Assembly: GCF_001642695.1 (NCBI RefSeq)
Contig: NZ_LWCC02000138.1
Span: 1 to 34,553, forward strand
DNA: 34,553 nt
Origin: Streptomyces chilikensis
GTDB lineage: Bacteria; Actinomycetota; Actinomycetes; Streptomycetales; Streptomycetaceae
Reading direction: 5' to 3'
Position numbers and translations under genes: made by a program. Positions 10,397 through 17,533 of the stretch are shown in pieces. The notes beneath the pieces are model-generated. The model saw nothing but the letters and a program-made list of their open reading frames with translations. It did not search any database and was not told the origin of the DNA. Numbering within the stretch: the first letter of the stretch is position 1; the number at the start of each line of letters is the position of its first letter.

Positions 10397-10441
10397 CCGA
10401 GTGCCCCCGGTCTGTGTCTCGGGGGAGCTTCCGTTACTCGG
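10397..10441 (-). promoter_or_regulatory. rpsO: Structured rpsO leader, candidate S15 autoregulatory element
   Basis: Two nested helices are visible: outer 10397-10402 with 10436-10441, and inner 10404-10409 with 10420-10425. They are separated by a 1-nt bulge on one side and about 10 nt on the other. The structure ends 30 nt before the rpsO start. S15 regulates its own mRNA through leader structures in several phyla; assignment here rests on position and fold only. Confidence 0.45.
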
Positions 10442-10591
10442 GAGGCGGGGATCCGCTGGGCGCGTCCTCCAGACCGCCGTCGGGCGGGTCCGGTGGCGCG
10501 TACGCAAACGGCCGTCACCCAGAGTACCAGGCCGGGAGGGGGGTCCCGGACGCGGGTCGCGGAAGTCGGCCGGGGCCGGCGGGACCCGCAC

Positions 10592-10597
10592 TAGGGT
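10592..10597 (+). promoter_or_regulatory. Candidate -10 element for the DUF397 gene
   Basis: TAGGGT closely matches the streptomycete -10 consensus and lies 52 bp before the start codon at 10650. No good -35 was seen at the expected distance. Confidence 0.4.
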
Positions 10598-10649
10598 ACG
10601 TCGCGGATCGACCCGGCCCGGGTTCGGGCCCGTTCGGAAGGGGCTTCGC

Positions 10650-10925
10650 ATGGCGGAGACAGAGGAAGACGTGAAGGCCCGCAAGGAGCGGGAGCGGGAC
10701 GAGTTGTACGCGCTGGACATCTCCGGGGTGGAGTGGCAGTGCGCTCCGGGGACGGAGCGGGACGAGGAGCGGGTGGAGATCGCCCGTCTGCCGGGCGGGG
10801 CGGTGGCGATGCGGTCGTCGCTGGACCCGGAGACGGTGCTGCGGTACACGGAGGCGGAGTGGCGGGCCTTCGTGCTGGGGGCACGGGACGGGGAGTTCGA
10901 CCTGGAGCCGGCCACCGAGGGCTGA
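10650..10925 (+). CDS. DUF397-type small protein
   Basis: A 91-aa protein with charged N-terminal helix ([19 protein letters not shown]) followed by a DUF397-like domain: [33 protein letters not shown] and [24 protein letters not shown]397 proteins are abundant in Streptomyces, often next to helix-turn-helix regulators and sometimes acting as their partners or antagonists. No such regulator is adjacent here, so this is an orphan member. ATG start at 10650 with GGAAGGGG just upstream. It ends at a 60-bp perfect palindrome facing eccD. Confidence 0.9.
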   Translation: MAETEEDVKARKERERDELYALDISGVEWQCAPGTERDEERVEIARLPGGAVAMRSSLDPETVLRYTEAEWRAFVLGARDGEFDLEPATEG

Positions 10926-10926
10926 G

Positions 10927-10986
10927 CGTCACGCGAACGCGGTGGGCGGGTGCGGCGCCGCACCCGCCCACCGCGTTCGCGTGACG
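10927..10986. terminator. 60-bp perfect palindrome, bidirectional terminator
   Basis: Two 30-base arms (10927-10956 and 10957-10986) are exactly complementary with no loop. It lies between the plus-strand DUF397 gene (ends 10925) and minus-strand eccD (ends 10997), nearly filling the gap, and should stop transcription from both sides. Confidence 0.9.
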
Positions 10987-10996
10987 GCCGGGGACG

Positions 10997-12496
10997 TCAG
11001 CCGGTCATCGCCCGGGCGGCCTCGTAGACGCCGAAGACGGCGAGGGCCAGCGGGACCAGGGTCAGCAGGACGAAGGACTCGGCGATCTCCAGGAAGCGGC
11101 CCCAGAACGGGGTCGGGCCGCCGCGCGGGGCGATCATGCCCACGCCGGTGATCAGCGCGGTGGCCGCGGCGACGGCGGCGACCAGCCAGAGGGTGCGCAG
11201 TTCCGGGCCGGACGGGTCCGCGGTGGCGGGCGGGTCGAGCGCGAGACCGAGGCCGAGCAGCACCAGCGAGGCGAGACCGGCCGCGAGCAGCGCGCCCACC
11301 TGCGCGGTGTAGCGGAACAGGGTGGCCCGCATGATCAGGGCGATGCCGGTGGCCAGGGCGAGGAGCCGGGCCCACGGCCCGCCGGAGAAGCCGAGCACCG
11401 CGCAGGCGACGACGGCGACCAGGGCACAGCCGCCGACCAGGCCGACCAGGAGTTCGTGGCCGCGCCGGGTGCGCTCCTCGACGCGGTGGAGGTCGACCGG
11501 TTCCTGCGGCTCGGTCTCCAGGCCGTAGGCGCTGGAGGCGCCGGTGCGCGGCGGGTCGAAGCCGATGGGGAGGCGGGCGAACCGCAGCGACATCCCGGGC
11601 AGGAAGGCGAGGGCGCCGACGGCGAGCGGCGCGCACAGCGCCGCCGTCTCGGTGGCGTTCCAGCGGGCCATGAGGGCGGCGAACACGGTGGCCACGCCGA
11701 TCCCGGCGGCGAGCACGCAGGCCACGAAGGGGCCGTCGCCGCGGGGGGAGCAGAGCATCAGGACCACGGCGGCGAGCAGTACGGCGGCGCAGGCCAGCAG
11801 GAACTGGAGCTTGCCGATGCCGGTGCCCTCGGCGAGGGGCAGCAGGCCGGAACCGGCCACGCCGATGTTGGGCAGCGCGCCCAGGCCGAGCGCGAGGGCG
11901 GCCGCGCGGTCGTCGTAGACGCGGGCGCGGACGCAGGCCAGGACGACCAGCACCACGCCGGCGACGGCCGCGAGGATGCCGGGCAGCCCGTGCATGTCGT
12001 GGCCCGGGTGCGAGGTCCAGGCGACGAAGGCGAGCAGCGTGGGCAGCACTCCCCCGGCGATCAGGCCTCCGGTGCGGGTGAGGTCGCCGCTCCACAGGGT
12101 GTGGTCGCGGGAGACGGCGGAGGCGACGGCCTCCGAGACGTCGTCGAAGACCGCGGGCGGCAGGGAGTCGGAGAAGGGCCGCAGCGTGAGCAGCTCTCCG
12201 TCGAGTATCCGCTGGGCCGCGAAGGAGCGGGCGCTGTCGAGGACGGTGCCGTCGCGGCGGACCAGGTGGTAGCCGACGGGCGCGCCCTCGGCGGGGCTCT
12301 GCCGGGAGAGCCTGAGGATCTCCGGGTAGAGGTCGGCGACCGGGATGTCGTCGGGCAGCGCGACGTCGATGCGGCTGTCGGGCGCGACGATGGTGACCCG
12401 GCAGAAGCCGAATCCGGAGCCGGTGCCCGTTCCGGACGGGCCCGCCGGTCCGGGGCCGGTCTGTCCGGTGGCCGGCGCGGAGGCCGTGGTGCTCAC
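10997..12496 (-). CDS. eccD: Type VII secretion integral membrane protein EccD
   Basis: Channel subunit of the ESX system. From GTG at 12496 (GGGGGAG upstream) it is 499 aa. After a Gly/Pro/Thr-rich lead, residues about 31-107 form a YukD-like ubiquitin fold (CRVTIVAPDSRIDVALPDDI ... LVRRDGTVLD). The rest is a series of about eleven hydrophobic helices, for example GVLPTLLAFVAW and AGVVLVVLACVRA, broken by a cytoplasmic loop rich in charged residues (VDLHRVEERTRRGHELL). This topology is diagnostic of EccD. It is transcribed divergently from eccC across a 297-bp region. The same reading frame stays open far upstream opposite eccC, but that part is a GC-bias artefact. Confidence 0.95.
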   Translation of the reverse strand: MSTTASAPATGQTGPGPAGPSGTGTGSGFGFCRVTIVAPDSRIDVALPDDIPVADLYPEILRLSRQSPAEGAPVGYHLVRRDGTVLDSARSFAAQRILDGELLTLRPFSDSLPPAVFDDVSEAVASAVSRDHTLWSGDLTRTGGLIAGGVLPTLLAFVAWTSHPGHDMHGLPGILAAVAGVVLVVLACVRARVYDDRAAALALGLGALPNIGVAGSGLLPLAEGTGIGKLQFLLACAAVLLAAVVLMLCSPRGDGPFVACVLAAGIGVATVFAALMARWNATETAALCAPLAVGALAFLPGMSLRFARLPIGFDPPRTGASSAYGLETEPQEPVDLHRVEERTRRGHELLVGLVGGCALVAVVACAVLGFSGGPWARLLALATGIALIMRATLFRYTAQVGALLAAGLASLVLLGLGLALDPPATADPSGPELRTLWLVAAVAAATALITGVGMIAPRGGPTPFWGRFLEIAESFVLLTLVPLALAVFGVYEAARAMTG

Positions 12497-12793
12497 CTTC
12501 TGCTCCCCCTCGGTGGTGGTGTGCGGTGGTGCGTGTGACGGAAGCGCGCGGCGGTACGGTGGCCGTACGGCGCCGGTGGGGCTCGCGGTCGCAGCTGAAC
12601 GTCCCTGATGTCCGGAGTCGTTCGTGTGTGTCCGCGCCGACGGGCGGGCCTGGCCGTCCGGGTGGGGCGAACATCCGGCACCATACCGCTCACCGGTCCC
12701 GCGGGGACTCAGTAGGATCACGCCGCGGCCCGCACACCCGGACCACGGGGAGCCCTGGACAACGGCGGGGCCCGGCAAGGGGATTGGTGACCA
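12497..12793. promoter_or_regulatory. Divergent promoter region eccD / eccC
   Basis: 297 bp with no supported gene, holding the control signals of two core ESX units. On the plus strand TAGGAT at 12713-12718 is an exact streptomycete -10 and would start the eccC message about 70 nt before its GTG. No clear eccD promoter was recognised on the minus strand. Confidence 0.55.
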
Positions 12794-15700
12794 GTGAGCC
12801 ACATCGTCGTGAAGCGTCCGCCGAGGGCGCTGCCGTCCGAGGTGCCCACGGAAGAAATAGTGCTGCAACCGCCGCCGGAGCTGCCGCGCGGAAATCAGGA
12901 GAGCGTCCTGATGCAGTTGCTGCCGACGCTCGGCATGGGCGGTTCGGTGGTCTTCTTCTTCATGAGCGACAAGCCGTTCATGAAGATCATGGGCATGGTG
13001 ATGATCGCCTCGACCGTCGCCATGTCGGTGGCGATGGTGGTGCGCTTCCGCCGCGGGAACCAGGGGCAGTTGGCCGATCTGCGGCGTGACTACCTGGGGT
13101 ACCTGACGCAGACCCGGCAGCGGGCGGTGGAGACGGCGACGGCGCAGCGGGACGCCCAGTACTACCTGCACCCCTCCCCCGAGCAGTTGTGGGCGCTGGT
13201 CGCCGAGGGCAGCCGGGTGTGGGAACGGCGGCCGGGCGACGAGGACTTCGCGCAGGTCCGGATCGGTCTGGGGCCCCAGCAGCTGGCCTCGCCGCTGATC
13301 GCCCCGCAGACCGGTCCGGTGGACCAGCTGGAGCCGTTGACCGCGGGGGCGATGCAGCGGTTCGTGGCGGTGCACTCCACGCTGGAGGACCTGCCGATGG
13401 CGGTGTCCCTGCGGGCGTTCCACCGGGTGTCGGTGAGCGGCGATCCGGAGTCGGTGCGCGCTCTGGTGCGGGCGATGACGGGCTCGCTGGCCTCGCTGCA
13501 CTCGCCCGAGGACCTGGTCGTGGCGGTCGCGGCGGGCCGGGACGCGCTGGAGCACTGGGAGTGGGCGAAGTGGCTGCCGCACGCCCAGGCGCCGGGCGTC
13601 ACGGACGGCGCGGGCAGCCGCCGGCTGATCTCGCAGGATCCGCGGGTGCTGGAGGACCTGCTGGCCGGGCGCCTGTCGGGCCGCCCCCGGTTCCACCCGG
13701 CCGCGCCGCCGCTGCCGGAGACTCCGCACCTGGTGCTGGTGCTGGACGGGGTGTCGCTGCCGCCGGACTCGGTGCTGGCCGGCCCGGAGGGGCTGCAGGG
13801 CGTCACGGTGGTCGAGGTGGCGCCGGGCGAGCAGGCCGGCGTGCCGGGGGACCTGGCCGTGTCGGTGCGGCCGTCGTCGCTGCGGCTGGAGTCGGCGCAC
13901 GGCGCGGTGTACGAGGGGACGCCGGACGCGATGTCGTCCGCGTCGGCCGAGGCGCTGGCCCGGCAGCTGGCGCCGCTGCGGATGGCCTCCGGCGGAGACG
14001 ACGACGAACCGCTGCTGGCGAACCTGGAGTTCACCGACCTGCTGAACCTGGGCGACGCCGCCTCGGTGGACCCCAAGCGGACCTGGCGGCCGCGGGCGCT
14101 GGCGGAGCGGCTGCGCGTGCCGATCGGCGTCGGCGAGGACGGCCGTCCGGTGATGCTGGACCTGAAGGAGGCGGCGCAGGAGGGCATGGGTCCGCACGGT
14201 CTGTGCGTGGGCGCGACCGGCTCCGGCAAGTCGGAGCTGCTGCGCACCCTGGTGCTGGGCCTGGCGGTCACCCACTCCTCGGAGACGCTGAACTTCGTGC
14301 TCGCCGACTTCAAGGGCGGCGCGACCTTCGCGGGCATGGCGCGGATGCCGCACGTCGCCGCCGTGATCACCAACCTGGCGGACGACCTGACGCTGGTGGA
14401 CCGGATGGGCGACTCCATCCGCGGTGAGCTCAACCGCCGCCAGGAGATGCTGCGCGACGCGGGCAACTACGCCAACATCCACGACTACGAGAAGGCCCGC
14501 GCGGCGGGCGCTCCACTGCAGCCCATCCCCTCGCTGGTCCTGGTCATCGACGAGTTCAGCGAACTCCTGACCGCCAAGCCGGACTTCATCGAGATGTTCG
14601 TGCAGATCGGCCGGATCGGCCGGTCTCTGGGCGTGCACCTGCTGCTGGCCTCGCAGCGTCTGGAGGAGGGCCGGCTGCGCGGCCTGGAGACCTACCTGTC
14701 GTACCGGATCGGTCTGCGGACCTTCTCGGCGGCGGAGTCCCGGGCGGCGCTGGGGGTGCCGGACGCCTACGAGCTGCCCAACGTGCCGGGTTCCGGCTTC
14801 CTGAAGTTCGGCACCGACGAGATGGTGCGGTTCAAGGCCGCCTACGTCTCCGGCGTGTACCGCTCGGGGGCGCAGCAGGCGGCGCTGGCGGGCGGGCCGC
14901 TGCCGGTGGACCGGCGGCCGGTGCCGTTCACCGCCGCGGAGGTGCCGGTGCGGTACGCGGCGGTGCCGCGGCAGCGCGCCGCCGAGCCCTCGGCCCCGGG
15001 GACCGACGACGCGCTGGCCGACACGGTGCTGGACGTGATCGTGAAGCGGCTGGAGGCCCAGGGCCCGGCGGCGCACCAGGTGTGGCTGCCTCCGCTGGAC
15101 AGCCCGCCGTCGCTGGACGGCCTGCTGCCGGGGCTGACGGCCGTGCGCGGCCGCGGCCTCACCCAGCCGGGCTACGAGGGCGCGGGCCGGCTGGTGGTGC
15201 CGGTGGGCCTCCTCGACAAGCCGTACGAGCAGCGGCGCGACCCGCTGTGGGTGGACTTCTCGGGCGCCGCGGGCCACATGCAGATCCTCGGCGGGCCGCA
15301 GTCCGGCAAGTCGACGCTGCTGCGCACCCTGGTGTCGTCGTTCGCGCTGACCCACACCCCGCACGAGGTGCAGTTCTACGGGCTGGACTTCGGCGGCGGC
15401 GGCATGGTGTCGATCGAGGGGCTGCCGCACGTGGGCGGTGTGGCGTCCCGGCTGGACCCGGAGCGCGTGCGGCGTACGGTCGCCGAGGTGTACGGCGTGC
15501 TGAACCGGCGGGAGGAGTACTTCCGGTCGGCGGGCATCCCGTCGATGGCGGAGTTCCGCAGCCGGCGGGCGCGGGGCACGATCTCGGTGGCGGACCAGCC
15601 GTGGGGCGACGTCTTCCTGCTCATCGACGGCTGGGGCAACTTCAAGGGCGAGTACGAGGCCTTGGAGCAGGTGGTGCTGGACATCGCGGCGCGCGGTCTC

Positions 15701-16768
15701 GGTTACGGCGTCCACCTGGTGCTCACCGCCTCGCGGTCGATGGAGGTCCGCTCCAACCTCAAGGACCACCTGATGAACCGCCTGGAGCTGCGGCTCGGCG
15801 ACACCATGGACTCGGAGCTCGACCGCAAGGTGGCCGCGAACGTGCCGGCGGGCGTGCCGGGCCGGGGCCAGTCGCCGCAGAAGCTGCACTTCATGGCCGC
15901 GGTGCCGCGCATCGACGGCCTGACCTCGGACTCGGACCTGGCGGACGCGACGGCCGCGCTGGCCGCGGAGGTGTCGCGGCACTGGACGGCGCCGGCGGCG
16001 CCCGAGGTGCGGCTGCTGCCGCGCCGCCTGGCCCTGGAGGAACTGCCGCCGGGCGACCGGTTCCCGCAGCGGGGCGTGGCGTTCGCGCTGGACGAGAACG
16101 ACCTGGAGCCGGTGTTCGTCGACTTCGACCAGGACCCGTTCTTCCTGGTCTTCGGCGAGAGCGAGTCCGGCAAGTCGAACCTGCTGCGGCTGCTGATCCG
16201 GCAGCTCACCCAGCGCTACCCGGGCGACGAGTGCAAGCTGTTCGTGGTCGACAACCGGCGCTCGCTGCTGGACGTCACCCCGACCTCGCACCTGGCCGAG
16301 TACATCCCGATGTCCAACACGATGGACCACCACATGGCGGCGCTGGCCGACCTGATGCGCCGCCGCTCGCCGACCGCCGACGTCACCGCGCAGCAGCTGC
16401 GGGACCGCAGCTGGTGGAGCGGGCCGACGGTGTACGTGGTCGTCGACGACTACGACCTGGTGTCCACCTCGCAGGGCAATCCGCTGTCGGGGCTGACCGA
16501 ACTGCTGCCGTTCGCACGGGACGTGGGCGTGCGGTTCATCATCGCCCGCTCCACGGCGGGCGCCGGGCGGGCGGGCTACGAGGCGTTCATCCAGCGCATC
16601 AAGGAACTGGGCGCCCAGGGCGTGGTGCTGGCCGGCGACCCGGCCGAGGGCGACCTGCTCGGCGGTGTGCGGCCGCGGCCGATGCCGGCCGGACGGGGCG
16701 TCTTCGTCTCGCGCAGGCGCGGCAAGCCGCTGGTCCAGACGGGGCTCGTGCCGGAGGGGACGTACTGA
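12794..16768 (+). CDS. eccC: Type VII secretion ATPase EccC (fused EccCa/EccCb)
   Basis: FtsK/SpoIIIE-type motor that recognises substrates and drives export. It is 1324 aa with all three ATPase domains in one chain, unlike the split mycobacterial ESX-1 form. Two transmembrane helices lie at about 39-57 and 62-84. Walker A motifs are GATGSGKS (473-480), GGPQSGKS (833-840) and GESESGKS (1121-1128). Only the first domain has a full Walker B with catalytic glutamate (VIDEF, Asp586-Glu587); the second (LLIDGWGNF) and third (VVVDDYD) lack a glutamate at the equivalent place, as is usual for EccC, where domain 1 hydrolyses ATP and domains 2-3 bind substrate. GTG start at 12794 with AAGGGGAT upstream. 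Confidence 0.98.
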   Translation: MSHIVVKRPPRALPSEVPTEEIVLQPPPELPRGNQESVLMQLLPTLGMGGSVVFFFMSDKPFMKIMGMVMIASTVAMSVAMVVRFRRGNQGQLADLRRDYLGYLTQTRQRAVETATAQRDAQYYLHPSPEQLWALVAEGSRVWERRPGDEDFAQVRIGLGPQQLASPLIAPQTGPVDQLEPLTAGAMQRFVAVHSTLEDLPMAVSLRAFHRVSVSGDPESVRALVRAMTGSLASLHSPEDLVVAVAAGRDALEHWEWAKWLPHAQAPGVTDGAGSRRLISQDPRVLEDLLAGRLSGRPRFHPAAPPLPETPHLVLVLDGVSLPPDSVLAGPEGLQGVTVVEVAPGEQAGVPGDLAVSVRPSSLRLESAHGAVYEGTPDAMSSASAEALARQLAPLRMASGGDDDEPLLANLEFTDLLNLGDAASVDPKRTWRPRALAERLRVPIGVGEDGRPVMLDLKEAAQEGMGPHGLCVGATGSGKSELLRTLVLGLAVTHSSETLNFVLADFKGGATFAGMARMPHVAAVITNLADDLTLVDRMGDSIRGELNRRQEMLRDAGNYANIHDYEKARAAGAPLQPIPSLVLVIDEFSELLTAKPDFIEMFVQIGRIGRSLGVHLLLASQRLEEGRLRGLETYLSYRIGLRTFSAAESRAALGVPDAYELPNVPGSGFLKFGTDEMVRFKAAYVSGVYRSGAQQAALAGGPLPVDRRPVPFTAAEVPVRYAAVPRQRAAEPSAPGTDDALADTVLDVIVKRLEAQGPAAHQVWLPPLDSPPSLDGLLPGLTAVRGRGLTQPGYEGAGRLVVPVGLLDKPYEQRRDPLWVDFSGAAGHMQILGGPQSGKSTLLRTLVSSFALTHTPHEVQFYGLDFGGGGMVSIEGLPHVGGVASRLDPERVRRTVAEVYGVLNRREEYFRSAGIPSMAEFRSRRARGTISVADQPWGDVFLLIDGWGNFKGEYEALEQVVLDIAARGLGYGVHLVLTASRSMEVRSNLKDHLMNRLELRLGDTMDSELDRKVAANVPAGVPGRGQSPQKLHFMAAVPRIDGLTSDSDLADATAALAAEVSRHWTAPAAPEVRLLPRRLALEELPPGDRFPQRGVAFALDENDLEPVFVDFDQDPFFLVFGESESGKSNLLRLLIRQLTQRYPGDECKLFVVDNRRSLLDVTPTSHLAEYIPMSNTMDHHMAALADLMRRRSPTADVTAQQLRDRSWWSGPTVYVVVDDYDLVSTSQGNPLSGLTELLPFARDVGVRFIIARSTAGAGRAGYEAFIQRIKELGAQGVVLAGDPAEGDLLGGVRPRPMPAGRGVFVSRRRGKPLVQTGLVPEGTY

Positions 16769-17001
16769 TGACGGGTCCGGCGGTCCTCGGGCTCCCGGTC
16801 CCGCTGATACCCGGCGCGCCGGGGCTCCTGGACCGGAAGAAGGCGTGGTGGCGGTTCCGGGCGGGGAACCACGCCCACCCGGAGCGCAACGAGCCCTCCG
16901 CGGGGGCGCTCCGACGGCAGCGGATCGCGCCGATCCGCTGCTCACGGGAGTCCGTGACGCTTTTCGTCCGGCTCATGGCCACGGCGCCGTCACCTAGCTG
17001 A
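16768..17001 (+). CDS. Possible small coupled protein of unknown function
   Basis: A 77-aa frame whose ATG overlaps the eccC stop (TGATG) and which ends 15 bp before the next gene. The N-terminal part MTGPAVLGLPVPLIPGAPG is hydrophobic and proline-rich; the rest is basic (KKAWWRFRAGNHAHPERNE, then RRQRIAPIRCS). Coupling and tight packing favour translation. Against this, the coding signal is weak, the frame contains a perfect inverted repeat (16918-16940), and I recognise no family. It could simply be spacer. Confidence 0.33.
   Translation: MTGPAVLGLPVPLIPGAPGLLDRKKAWWRFRAGNHAHPERNEPSAGALRRQRIAPIRCSRESVTLFVRLMATAPSPS
16918..16940 (+). promoter_or_regulatory. Perfect 10-bp inverted repeat upstream of the first cassette
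   Basis: Arms 16918-16927 and 16931-16940 are exactly complementary around a 3-nt centre, 77 bp before the start at 17017. As RNA it is a compact hairpin that could attenuate transcription leaving eccC; as DNA it has operator geometry. The sequence does not decide between these. Confidence 0.5.
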
Positions 17002-17016
17002 AACGGGAGAACACTC

Positions 17017-17517
17017 ATGGCATGGGACGAGTGGGAGCAGCTGAAGTCCGAGGCGGCCGAACGCTCCTCGGGCGGCATGCAGTTGAACCGGCTGCCGGAC
17101 GACATGGGTGGCGGGTCCGGCCGGCCGCCGTCGAGCGCGGGTGACCTCGAGGTCCACCAGAAGGACCTGGTCGCCATCGGCAAGGAGGCGCACACCCTCT
17201 ACGACCAGCTGTGGGACAAGGCCCGCCTCAAGGAGGCGGTGGACGGCGCGGCCGGCGACCTCACCGCCCAGGGGTTCGCCCTGGGAGCGGGGCTGAGCCA
17301 CGTGTCGCTGAAGTGGAGCACGCAGCTGAACTCGCTGCTCGACGCGTGCGCGCACATCAGCAACCACATGCAGGTGACGCGCAGGATCCACGACGACGAC
17401 GAGGCCTACATCCTGCGGCAGATGAGCAGCATCGCCGCCCTGGACGCCGGCTTCGACGAGCGGTCCGGCCCGCCCGGCAAACCCAACCCGAACTACGGCG
17501 ACGACAAGAAGAAGTGA
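17017..17517 (+). CDS. Cassette 1 small helical protein (ESX-associated)
   Basis: A 166-aa, mostly helical protein with no signal peptide or membrane segment; the ends are low-complexity (SSGGMQLNRLPDDMGGGSG at the start, PGKPNPNYGDDKKK at the end). The middle, ALGAGLSHVSLKWSTQLNSL, aligns by eye with WASGKALHDAHEFWNDQVTA of the small protein at 25512: G-x-A-x-G-x-x-L, then W-x-x-Q. Size and fold suggest a WXG100/LXG-partner-like protein that may pair with the large protein 16 bp downstream. No YxxxD/E export motif was found. ATG at 17017 with GGGAG 8 nt upstream. Exact function unknown. Confidence 0.85.
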   Translation: MAWDEWEQLKSEAAERSSGGMQLNRLPDDMGGGSGRPPSSAGDLEVHQKDLVAIGKEAHTLYDQLWDKARLKEAVDGAAGDLTAQGFALGAGLSHVSLKWSTQLNSLLDACAHISNHMQVTRRIHDDDEAYILRQMSSIAALDAGFDERSGPPGKPNPNYGDDKKK

Positions 17518-17533
17518 CGGGGGACGAGTTGCC

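Noticed and set aside
12497-16945. Minus-strand frame of almost 2000 codons opposite eccC, continuous with eccD
   Set aside because: Composition is Arg/His/Gln/Val-rich without any family motif, it lies exactly antisense to eccC with its three Walker motifs, and eccD has a good internal GTG with ribosome binding site. It is the usual GC-bias shadow.
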